DNA from: Chaetoderma sp. LZ-2023a
Lineage: Eukaryota > Mollusca > Caudofoveata > Chaetodermatida > Chaetodermatidae
Length of the DNA: 64,000 nucleotides
Assembly: GCA_034401795.1 (NCBI GenBank)
Contig: CM067369.1
Coordinates: forward strand, 182,815,445-182,879,444
Direction of reading: 5' to 3'
The notes beneath the pieces are model-generated. The model was not told the DNA's origin. It did not search any database and saw only the letters and a program-made list of their open reading frames with translations. A program made the translations under genes and the position numbers. Below are positions 54,335-64,000 of this stretch, one piece after another (the stretch's first letter is position 1; every line of letters begins with the position of its first letter).

Positions 54335-54724
54335 TAAAAATCATCAAGTTTAAATTTGCTTTCATTTTTCTCTCAAATGGTGTTTCAAGATAAAAAATAA
54401 AATGATAGATACATTAATAACATTGCAACATGAACAACAGCAAACCCCAGTAAGATTGACAAAAATGGACAGGGCAATCAAGTGCAATAACTGGGGTGTC
54501 GGAATGTGTTTTGACCTGGGTGGGGTGGGGGTCTAAACTGTGGGAGAGGAAAAAGGGGGTCAGCGGCATCTCCCAATTCCCCCCCCACCCTCGTTCTGTC
54601 CCCATGTGAACCATATCTCCACAGTGGTCAATATCTTTAAAACAATTGTATTGTCTATACTGATATGTCCTTCAAGGTTCCAGACCACAGGCCTTTGAAT
54701 TTTCGTCCATGCATACCACTACCA

Positions 54725-54773
54725 CATATCCCCCTACTATAATATTTATATATATATTATAGTAGGGGATATG
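54725..54773. repeat. 49-bp palindrome
   Basis: CATATCCCCCTACTATAATA is mirrored as ATATTATAGTAGGGGATATG with one base different. Confidence 0.85.
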
Positions 54774-55411
54774 TTTTTTTCAAATTATTGGCAAGTGTCT
54801 CTCAATACCTAAACCCCACTCGACCATTGATTTAAAATAATTTCACCACGATGGATGTTCAGTAATTTTGAGAGGCTTTCAGTTATTCAGTAATGGCAAA
54901 TTGTCATTATAAAATAATTTAAAAGCGTGGAAACTGAAGTTTCATTAAAATTAAACTAACTGTCATAATCTGTAACATCATATCACGTGACAAAGATAAC
55001 AAACAAAATTTGCGATCTTCTTAACTACCGAGAGCGGGTTGCATTCGCATTTCCGTATTATATATGACACTGCTAGTATAAGATGCCGTTTATAAAGATT
55101 TTCCAGCTTGCCCAATCGTTGAGCAGCTCTATAATAATAATGATAATAATAATAATACCCGATTTCATCTATCCGGATAATCGGCTACTCGCTTAAATAA
55201 AGGAATTGCTTCGACATTTTTACGCAAACTATTTCATTCACAAAGATCTATTTATATTTTCCTGCATAAATTTGTAAACAAACTGAATTGACCAATTGAC
55301 AGTGGATTTAGAAAATTCGGCTTTCTGACGTAATGTAACGCTAAGTTTGATTGGATAAAATGCCAGTAATGAGTGCGTATTTAGCGATCAAAAACTGGTA
55401 GTAGCTTGAGC
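54774..55411. other. No gene recognised; AAT-type microsatellite
   Basis: An ATAATAATG run lies at 55130-55156; the rest is AT-rich. Confidence 0.45.
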
Positions 55412-55520
55412 CGATAATACGTCCCATCGCTCCCGGTGTCTAATTGTCTCTTGTCGATAATACGTCCCGTCGGACTAGGAACCTAATTTTTTCAAGCCGA
55501 TAATACGTCCCGTCGCTGCC
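55412..55520 (+). repeat. CGATAATACGTCCC motif, three copies at 43-bp spacing
   Basis: Copies start at 55412, 55455 and 55498 and read CGATAATACGTCCCRTCG. Sequence between them is less alike. Confidence 0.7.
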
Positions 55521-55544
55521 ACAGGGCTAAGCATACCACTCAAG

Positions 55545-56585
55545 GCTCCTCCCAAATTGGTTTTCTTGAAATCGTTCAAGCGGTTAATGAGTAGCATTTT
55601 AATTGACTTCCCAAAATGTTCAGAAAATCCAAGATGAGCACTAGAAAAATTTACCAATCAAAATTCTGTATGCAGGTTCTGAAACCTACCAGTCTAGTAT
55701 CCTGCCAGCCAAGTCTGATTCAAATTGCCCAAGTAGTTAATGAGGAGTACAATTTTAAAGAATTCCCCGCCATTTTTTGGAAAATTAAAGATGGCTGGCG
55801 AAAAAAGATTTCCAATCAAAATTCTGTATACAAGTTCTGAAGCATACAACTCTCGGGTCCTTCCAACCGAGTCTGCTTGAAATTGGCCAAGTGGTTAATG
55901 ACGAGTGGGCTTTCAACTGATTTCCAGAAATGTTCAGAAAATCCAAGATGTCCAGCATAAAAATTGACCAATCAAAATTCTGTATATATTTTCTGAACCA
56001 TACCCACCTCGTATCCTTCCAGCCAAGGCTGGTTGAAATTGCCCAAGCAGTTAACGAGGAATAACATTTTAAATGATTTTCCACATTTTTTGGAAAATTC
56101 AAGATGGTCGGCGAAAAAAAAGCCCAATCAAAATTTTGTATACATGTTCTGAAACATACCACTCTAACATCCCCATAACAGAGTTTGATTGAAATCGTCC
56201 AAGTGGCTAATGAGTAGGCTTTAAACTGATTTCCAGAAATTTCCAGAAAATCCAAGATGGCCACCAGAAATATTGACCAATCAGAATTCTCATTAGAAGT
56301 GTTGAAGCCTCCTAGCACAGAATTAGTAGAATAGCCCACCTAAGTTTTGTTGAATTCAGGCCATTTATATTGGAATAGTGTTTTAAATGATTTACGGAAA
56401 GTTTTCGGAAAATCCAAGATGGCCCCAGAAAAATTAACCAATTAAAATTTGGTTGAAAATGGTCGTAAGCATAAATGAAGAGATGCAATTTGATAATGGA
56501 TGGATGGACAACCTATGACAGATGACATGTGGATGGCCAGCCATAGCATACGCTCACTTGGCCCCGAAGGGCCAGGTGAGCTAAT
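55545..56585 (+). repeat. Tandem array of ~155-bp AAGATGG units with terminal hairpin
   Basis: Six units related to those at 48.3-49.3 kb. The array ends in GGATGGATGGACAACC and the hairpin CTCACTTGGCCCCGAAGGGC with inverted CAGGTGAG. Confidence 0.85.
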
Positions 56586-56674
56586 AATAGTTCAAATGCT
56601 ACTGAAAATGTTATTCAGCAGCAACAACTTTCAATCAATTTGTAATCAGGTTATATACCCGGTTATAATTAATA

Positions 56675-56790
56675 TTTTAATGGTCATGATTTTTCAATAA
56701 TATTGAAATCTTTGCTTGGTGAATGTCAATTTGCAGGCCACGACACGTTTGATTATGACGTCAGATGCGTGAGTGACAGATTGGATCCCT
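56675..56790. repeat. Joined fragments of family A2 and B1
   Basis: A2 left arm ending GTCAATTTGCAGGCCACGAC, then B1 end GAGTGACAGATTGGATCCC. Confidence 0.5.
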
Positions 56791-56969
56791 TCATTATGTC
56801 ACAACAAATATTTTATAAGTAAATCAACTATCATTTAGCGGATGCACATACTGACATTACATTATGTTTTATTTTGATACTAACCCCCACCCCCTCCCGG
56901 GGTTCCCAGGAAGATCATCAGGGAGTTAGCTGCCCAATCTCAAACAAATTAAATGTGGAAAGTTAGCCA

Positions 56970-57092
56970 TTAACCCTCTGAATGACAAAACTCTGAAAAA
57001 GTAAATTTGTTACGATGCATAGCATATTCTGTTGAATATTTTGAAATTACTATGCCTGGATGTGGCAGCAATGATGGAGGAACATGTAAATA
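56970..57092. repeat. Left half of family B3
   Basis: TTAACCCTCTGAATGACAAA and TGTTGAATATTTTGAAATTA; the right half is replaced by an A copy. Confidence 0.6.
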
Positions 57093-57329
57093 TTAACCTT
57101 TTAACACTCACGCTCGCCAAAACTGGCTTCTGTACTGGTCTTGAAACATGTCCATTTGCAGCAAAAGAATATTATTTTTTAAAATTTACAATTAGTATGA
57201 CTGGCATCATAACCGAGAAAGCGATTGCATTGGTAAATTTTCATATATATTGTCTCTTTGCCTGCAAATGAACATTTTCTATGAGAAAATTTAAATTTTC
57301 TTTAACAAATTTAAGACTTAAAGGTCTAA
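57093..57329 (+). repeat. Hairpin family A1
   Basis: TTAACCTTTTAACACTCACG start; arms diverged in the loop (GCATCATAACCGAGAAAGC). Confidence 0.75.
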
Positions 57330-59513
57330 GGCAAGCATGAATGGATAGAAATGGGTCACAATGAAAAGCTAGTTTACATAACAAGTGCTTGCGTGCATGC
57401 GTGCGTGTGATTATGAAAAGAACATTTGCTTAAGAAAACATACTATGACTATAAGCAACTTATATACAAGATAATTTGTGGTAGGTTAACAGAAACACAC
57501 TTAACTCAGCATGTGGAAGATGTTAGCAATTTCACACACACAGGTTGTAAATTTATTGCATCAAGTACATGCAAATATAAAGCCAAACCAGGTGAAGGGT
57601 GAGAAACTCAAGAGTCCACCATCAGCAGTGTTGCCTGATGCTACAGTAAATTATCCTTAATTACATGATGGTACTTATAACGAATATATGTTCATGGTGG
57701 ATGGCACACATTTTTTTTTAACGAACTGTGCCATGCTCACTTGTATATAATTTATTACAGGTTGTTATGACAACACACTTCAGCATTACATCTTTCAAAT
57801 GTTTATTCTCGAAATCTAGAGAAGTGGGATCAAGGACAATTACTGTTATACTGGTATGTGTTCTTATCTAGTTGTCTCTTATTTAGCCATGATATATGAA
57901 GATTACTTGATGGAAGTTATTTGTTTGTCACCCAAGCCAAAAACTGTAAGCCATTTCATTGGCCAATTATGTTCCTCAAGTTTTCATATCCCGCATTACA
58001 TCGGAATGGAAGTTAATCAGTAGTTCAGGAAATGCAATATGCTATTGATAATCCAGCAACACCTTACAGTCAAATTATTCAAAAGAATGTTTATTAAATC
58101 ATCACTTAATCAAAAGCATACAATTCATACGCCTTTGTGACTACCAGTCCTATTACCAGATGGCATCCCTGCATGGGCTTGACTCATCCTGAAGTACAAG
58201 CTATTACATTTGGCGAAATGCAAAAAAATTTATGTTGCTGTCACCACAACCGGGATTGAAAAGGCGATACCAATGTAACCTTTTACTTCAAATGCAAGAT
58301 GAAAATGTTTTTAAATGCCTGGCTTGATAACAGATCATCAACTAAGCCTACCCAAATCCATTTTTGCCACAATTTATTCCAATACATGTTCACTGTCCAG
58401 AAAGCAATAAAATATGTTATGCAACATTCAGTAACAATATCTTACAAGTTTTCAGGTGTCATCCTGATTTCTGAGACAAATTTCTCCTGACAGGTAGTGT
58501 CTATGGAACATCTGGAATTAAATTGGCATAATTTATCTGGTATTGCATTACAATGTGCTACACATATTTTGGCAGTTGCTATACTTTCTGCATCATGCAC
58601 AGCTGTATATGCTTTGCAAAATTGTTACGCAATTGTAATTAATCATTGATTTTCATTACTTTAGCAGTAATTGCTATAAATTTTTGCTAGAAACTAGTTT
58701 ATAATTTGCTTTGCAATACATGCTATGCAAATTTCAAATTCTAATTTTGCCCTGTAAATCCATGACTAATATCAACCCCTCCGTATGATGATTTAGTGGT
58801 TAATAAAACCACAGACCATCCCACTAAATATGGGGGTGGGGGTGTATCTGGGGGCATTTTAAGGTACAACCTTAGAATGCTTGTTCTGCACATGGGTTTA
58901 TACAACCAATCCAGGAAGTACCCTTTCAGTTAGGTGAAACTGTGTGATCTGCATACCAGTTCCCAGTATATATTATAACTCAAAAATAAGTTAACATGTT
59001 TCCAAATTTAAGTTATTTCTGAGCGGTACATCGATTACATTCCAAGGTATACAACATTTAGACATGTACGTGTCAAGATTGGGTCAAGACTAGAGGCTTG
59101 GGCCTGTGCGTGTCTAGCGATTGGGGAATTTTGACATCTACCTGGGGGTGGGGGTGAATAAATGGGAGTGTGCCTGGGGTCTGGAAACCCACCTCCTTTT
59201 AGTCAGATGTGGGGTGAGGATGAGGGGTGAGGATGAGGGGATCTCCACACCCCAAAATTTTTTAAAACCTAGATACATGTATCACCCATATTTTTAGTAG
59301 GAACAGACATACCATATGTTTATTTTATATTATGAATTTCCCATCACATAACAATAATAAATTAGCCATTATTAGAGGGGAGGGTGTAAAGACATTCTTT
59401 ACCCCAAGCAATTTGTTTTGTGCCACCCCACCCCACTACCACCCCCTCCAAGTCAATAACGATTTGTCACCTTCGTATAAGGTTAGACAAACATTGAGAT
59501 CTCTCTTTTTTAA
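57330..59513. other. Mostly unrecognised sequence with two repeat remnants
   Basis: A B1 fragment at about 58045-58135 (TTATTAAATCATCACTTAAT) and fused B2 ends at 58973-59028. A GGGGTGAGGATGAG unit is doubled near 59210-59240. No coding region recognised. Confidence 0.5.
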
Positions 59514-59710
59514 ATGAATGGCCTGTTTTACAAAACCAAGAACTTTTTTTTTAATTTGCCACTGGAATGACTGGCTGAGTTTACTGAGCCAGTCATTCCA
59601 GTGGAAAGTTTGCAAAAATAGTCTTCTAATTGCCTGTAAATGGACACTCTAAAATGGACACTCTAATACCACTGCAGAGGCATTTTGCCAGATTGACCAT
59701 TACCACTTCC
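59514..59710 (-). repeat. Hairpin family A2
   Basis: The core is near-perfect around GGCTGAGTTTACTGAGCC. A short ATGGACACTCTAA is doubled in the right flank. Confidence 0.75.
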
Positions 59711-59884
59711 ATCATGTAGCTGGCCAAAACTGGCAAAAATTTACCACTAGAATGACTGGCTCGGTAACAGAGCCAGCCATTTAAGTTGTAAATTTCCAAA
59801 AATAGTCTTCTCTTGTCCTGCAAATGGACATTCAATAAGCAGATATCTTGATTTTCCTGACCAAATTTAAGCATAAAATGCTTA
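59706..59884 (+). repeat. Hairpin family A2, left arm shortened
   Basis: AGCTGGCCAAAACTGGC joins the loop side GGCTCGGTAACAGAGCC. The right flank ends AGCATAAAATGCTTAA. Confidence 0.7.
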
Positions 59885-60688
59885 AATCCAAACGTAACTG
59901 TATAATCTCTACATGCTGGTTTACAGTTTATGCTTTATAAACAATTGTATCATGTATCAGAGAAAAGTGATGACTGCTCCAAGAGAAATGCCATCCATCA
60001 ATGGACTGTAATTATGTTTAAAATAAACATAATCACATATATAGCATACCTGTTTATCGTGAATTGACCCGCTTATCGAATATAGTCTCTGTAATTAATC
60101 GCAATACAGGCAAACTAGTACTAAACTTGAAACGCAATCAGACAACAAGCTGCCAAACACACAGACCAGAGATGAAGAGAAAATCAGGTGATTTGGCATA
60201 ATGCCGCTAATCCATCTTCTTTCCGTCCAGCTGATGTTACAGTTAGTTACAGTTACATGGCCGCCCTCTGTGGTACATCTCTGACTAACAAACTACACGA
60301 TGCGGGAGAAGCAATAAAGCTGAAAATATGATATAGGTGTGTACATAGGTGTCTGTGCAGGAATCTGTCAGTCAGTACATGTTAGACAAGGTATTTCATG
60401 CATGCACTCACTGCCTGTCTTCCAAGAGATGGCATAGATGATGAGAGCACACTCAGTCTGTCCCAGCAACTCACTATACATATTCTGGACTGGCTGCACT
60501 TGTTGATGTGATTATTCTAACTTATACCATATGTGATGACATAGATTTTTTTTTTATTTACTCACTTTGTAGTACTTATACAAATTGCTCTTTTACCCTC
60601 AGTGCATTTTAGCTACCTTATTGTTTTGTACACAACTACTACACCGCAGGAGAATAGTCATGCTATTTAGATCGAGATCCTGGAAATG
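59885..60688. other. No gene recognised
   Basis: Near 60260 the minus strand carries AGAGGGCGGCCATGTAAC, a start-site-like motif, without a supporting frame. Confidence 0.4.
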
Positions 60689-61035
60689 AGACAATTCACC
60701 TTTCCAGAGTATCCATCTATCAATCTAACGTCATATGACATCATAATCAGTTGGGCAGCGTCTATTACATTATAAATGATTCCATTAGGCCCATCTTTAC
60801 TCTTAATAGTCTGACATGTTGTTCGAATTGTATGTCTCTACTATTTAATAAACATGCTGATGAATATTTTGAAACTAATTTGACTGGACGCATCCAGTCA
60901 AATTAGTTCCAAGATATTCGATAGCTTATCTGTATAGTTTTCTGGAAATTGATAGTCAGAGTTCAAAGATTGATCGATCACAACACGAGCGAGGTGTGGG
61001 TGGAGCTTAGCTAGAGATGGCCAGAGCCTAGCTAA
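60689..61035 (+). repeat. Family B1 repeat
   Basis: Same start as the copy at 645 (ACAATTCACCTTTCCAGAG). The core at 60857-60924 has a short loop CTGGACGCATCCAG. Confidence 0.8.
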
Positions 61036-61085
61036 CAAGAGAGCACCCCCCCCCCCCTCCTAGCTAACAAGAGAGCCACCTAGCG
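61036..61085. repeat. Poly-C run between a short direct duplication
   Basis: CTAGCTAACAAGAGAGC occurs on both sides of a C-rich run at 61044-61057. Confidence 0.7.
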
Positions 61086-61109
61086 GGGCTTAATAAGCCC
61101 GTCTTTATT

Positions 61110-61830
61110 GAATTTTAATCTTTTCAGGGAGTATAACGCTGAAAAATCAGGACAGATCTCGCCCAAACAAAATCAGGACAGATCTCGCCCAAACAAAATC
61201 AGGACACTTCATCTCTATGTATATGTTCACTGGAAAGCGAATTTCAAATGAAGGTTCAAAACTCCCTGAGATCTGGCTCGGGAAATATTTTTTTACAAAA
61301 CTTACTCTTTTCAGGGGGGAATTAACTCTCACAAATATGGATGGATCTCACTGAAACAAAATCATAACACATTGTCTCCACCTAATATGTACACTGGAGA
61401 AAAAATTTCAAATGTAGGTTGAAAGGTTTTTGAGATATGGCCCGGACACAAAATTTGTGATGCATTTTACACATTTCAGGTGGGATAACTCTAGCAAATA
61501 TCGACAAATCTCGACGAAACAAAATCATGACACATCGTCTCCACATAATATGTGCACTGGAGAAAAAATTTCAAATGTAGATTAAGATGTTTTTTAGATA
61601 CAGCCCGGACACAAAATTTTTGACACATTTTACACATTTCAGGGGGGGATAACTCTATCATATATTGACAGATCTCGACTAAATGAAATCTTGACACAAT
61701 GTTTCCGCCTAATATGTGCACTGGAGAAAAATTTCAAATGTAGGTAAAGACATTTTTGAGATATGGCCCAGACACGGATTTGCTAACAGACGGACAGACA
61801 CCACACGCCATGACATAAAATGACTTGGTG
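61110..61830 (+). repeat. Tandem array of ~165-bp units (four units)
   Basis: TTCAGGGGGG, CAGATCTCGAC and CACTGGAGAAAAAATTTC recur at 182, 167 and 163 bp. The first unit has AGGACAGATCTCGCCCAAAC doubled. The end carries ACAGACGGACAGACACC. Confidence 0.8.
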
Positions 61831-61859
61831 TTTTTTAAACCGGTGTATGGAAAGGTCTA

Positions 61860-62165
61860 TTAATCCTTTGAACCCAAAAAGCCAAATATATGAAAAATTA
61901 TTTACGATATATAACTGACGTTGCAATAACAATTATGTATAACTCTGCCACGAAGATCAAAAAGTCCATCATGACGTGTATGAATTGTATGAGTATTTTG
62001 AAATTAATTATTTATAAAATATTCAATAACTTACCCAATTTGTTACAGGCCTTGAAATTTAGATTCTGGGAACTCAGATTACAGTCTCAAATCGATTCCA
62101 ACACCCATACAACATGGGCGGAGCCGTGTTCAGAGACTCTAGGTAAGCTTGAACTAATTATTACA
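61860..62165 (+). repeat. Family B1-related repeat
   Basis: TTTTGAAATTAATTATTTAT core and right flank ATTCTGGGAACTCAGATTAC to CATGGGCGGAGCC. Confidence 0.6.
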
Positions 62166-62364
62166 TAGCTGGTACTTTAGAAATGACTACAGCTTGCTAG
62201 TGTTGGGAATTGGTACTATTTTTGTGATCGATGATTGGTTTTACAGACCAACCGATGATCAATTAATGATCGATCATAACATTTTCTCATTTTTACCCAT
62301 TCTTAAATTTTGACTGCAATAATTATTGCATGTTCATGGATATTTAACCATAATAATTTAAGAA

Positions 62365-62423
62365 ATAATCTGTTGAATATTTTGAAACTTATTTGACTGG
62401 AAGCTGTTGATGCCTTCGGGCAT
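62365..62423. repeat. Left half of a family B hairpin
   Basis: CTGTTGAATATTTTGAAACT to GCTGTTGATGCCTTCGGG. Confidence 0.65.
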
Positions 62424-63137
62424 AAATTGTTATATGGGTGGTAGGTAGGTTATGTTCAAAGGTTCCCATATGAGTCAGCAACACTAAATATGAAAAAGCA
62501 TATCAATGAAGTATTATCTTCCCCTACTGGCTCTAAGACGAGACAGATATAATCTACTATCATCCTTTGTAAACAACAGAATAGCTACAAAATTAACTCT
62601 AAAGCTTCGCCTATTCAGTTAGAGTTTAATGTTGCATCAGCTTGAGAATGGCCATGGTTAGTCAGATTGTGGAAAAGGTCTAAGCAACAGTTTTCAGCAA
62701 CATTGCTTGACTAATGAGCATCAGCTATCGCATGCTATAAAACAGAACTGAATAATAGAACAGAGCTTGCAAATCCATCAGTAAATGTCATAAATATGTA
62801 TGATAGTTATATTCCACTTAACATACTCGGAAATGGGCTGAATCCCAAGGAAAACAAAATCTTATATTAAGCTGGAGAGAGAACGTTTCCAAGATATTAA
62901 CACTGCCAGGACATTTTGGCAGGTTATGGAAACCACACCCATCCACCTGACCCATCTAATACACCAGCTTCTACTAATTGTTTGGTCTCGGTCTGTCTGG
63001 ATATATGCCCAAGACAATTATGATTGCCTATTGGCTAGTAATGGCTACTAACTCTGTAAGTGATATTATATGTTATATTTACTACAGCATATAGCTAAAT
63101 TTGAGCGATTTATTTAAATCCTCTCGTGCCAACAGCA
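62424..63137. other. No gene recognised
   Basis: AT-rich sequence without clear repeats. Confidence 0.45.
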
Positions 63138-63343
63138 CTTAAAACCCATTAATGGTCAAGATATATGTCAAATAAAGTCAAATTTGTACTACGTGAATGG
63201 CCAATTGCAAACCATGAGATGACTATGTTTTTAGAATTTAACGCTGGAATGTAAGAAAATAGTTTTCCCATTGGTCTTCAAATTGATACGTCTCAAGACC
63301 ACCGACAGATGCTTTTTGGCCAGTTTGACCATAAAAAGGTTAA
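63138..63343 (-). repeat. Hairpin family A2, eroded
   Basis: CATTAATGGTCAAGATATAT and TTTGACCATAAAAAGGTTAA ends; loop missing. Confidence 0.65.
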
Positions 63344-63395
63344 TGATCCAGAAAATGTAATCATCATCTATTTACAGGCTAAGAAGACTGTTTTT
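63339..63395 (+). repeat. Left arm of family A cut by another repeat
   Basis: TTAATGATCCAGAAAATG to AAGACTGTTTTT, then ACAAGAGGCGCAAGGG begins. Confidence 0.6.
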
Positions 63396-64000
63396 AACAA
63401 GAGGCGCAAGGGACCTATCGCTCCCCTGCAACACAACAATAAGAAGAACCCTAAGGAGTTGAGCAGAACTGTAACAAGAAAACAGAGGCCATGTTTCTTT
63501 CTGTATCAACTTCTTTTGAATACAGACCCGTAGTCCCTAATCATATCTCCCAAATTTCAGCCTAATCCATTCAACGATTCTGGAGACGAAGTAATTTTCA
63601 TAAAAACAAGGTCATCCAAGATGACTGCTAAAGCATTAGGCAATCAAGTTCCATTGAACAAACTTGGTTCAGCTGTTTCCCTAGATAACCTGTCAAGAGT
63701 TTTGAATCAATCCCCCATGCGGATTCGGAAGAGGTTTTGAAAGGCATTTCAAAGATGGTCGCCAGGCAAATTATAGACCAGCTTCATTTGAACAAACGTG
63801 TATCTCTATGCCCAAGTATGCTTTCTGCCAAATATACTTGAAATTTCCTATTGGGAGTTTCCGGTTGGAAGTTTCGAAAATTGTCAAATTTGAAATCAGA
63901 ATACCCAAAAACACATATATAAAACCAATTTCGACTTAAGATTTGTCAAAATAAAAAAATTCAATATGGCCAGCAAACATGCCACATTTTGATCGGCCCA
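63396..64000 (+). repeat. Dispersed repeat starting ACAAGAGGCGCAAGGG, cut by window edge
   Basis: Start ACAAGAGGCGCAAGGGACCT and internal CCAAGATG-type blocks (GTCATCCAAGATGACTGC, TTTCAAAGATGGTCGCC) resemble the AAGATGG repeat class. No gene recognised. Confidence 0.6.

Noticed and set aside
55785-56339. A 184-codon minus-strand frame with repeated NFDWSIF blocks
   Set aside because: It tracks the AAGATGG tandem array unit, so the repetition is from DNA, not a repeat protein.

Overview
This is AT-rich metazoan nuclear DNA. The repeat content (phased AAGATGG arrays, 'CTCACYTGGCC...GGCCAGGTGAG' and 'ACAAGAGGC' repeat ends, tandem arrays that end in a GGACAGACGG tail) is the kind I associate with marine lophotrochozoans, most likely a mollusc. 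That placement is inference; no species can be named.

One host gene is recognisable. It lies on the minus strand and is a focal adhesion kinase (FAK/PYK2 family) gene. Four exons are visible in transcript order: a probable first coding exon (39876-39661), exon 2 (32342-32106), exon 3 (2583-2408) and exon 4 (1114-1027). Phases agree (0, 0, 2) and the splice sites fit GT-AG. Exons 2-4 encode the N-terminal FERM F1 region; the rest of the gene, including the kinase, lies beyond the left edge. Introns are 7.3 kb, 29.5 kb and 1.3 kb. I recognise no second gene on either strand.

The rest is mostly repeats. The 29.5-kb intron carries a 6.2-kb BEL/Pao LTR retrotransposon at 14208-20391, antisense to the gene. 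It has 257/258-bp LTRs, TG...CA ends and a perfect 5-bp target duplication. Its gag-pol is broken by an in-frame stop, a frameshift and a deletion that removes the third catalytic residue of integrase. Two non-autonomous hAT-like elements, a short 5'-truncated retrocopy and several classes of MITE also occur.

The dominant feature is a set of hairpin repeats. Local names used here: family A (A1/A2, about 68 full or partial copies) has a near-perfect ~125-bp palindromic core, ends TTAACCC..GGGTTAA, and is bounded by TTAA. Families B3, B4 and E are other TTAA-bounded hairpins. B1 and B2 are TA-flanked hairpins. Copies of A are often joined end to end sharing one TTAA. One A copy sits in the loop of a B2 copy, at a TTAA present in an uninterrupted B2 copy elsewhere in the window. 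Another B2 copy begins 12 nt from the 5' splice site of FAK exon 2.

The right third (45.9-64 kb) holds tandem arrays with periods of about 150-165 bp (45.9-47.5, 48.3-49.3, 55.5-56.5 and 61.1-61.8 kb). It also has a 228-bp GC-rich open insert at 49.0 kb and a CpG-containing unique region near 50.1 kb with an AAGATGGCG motif.
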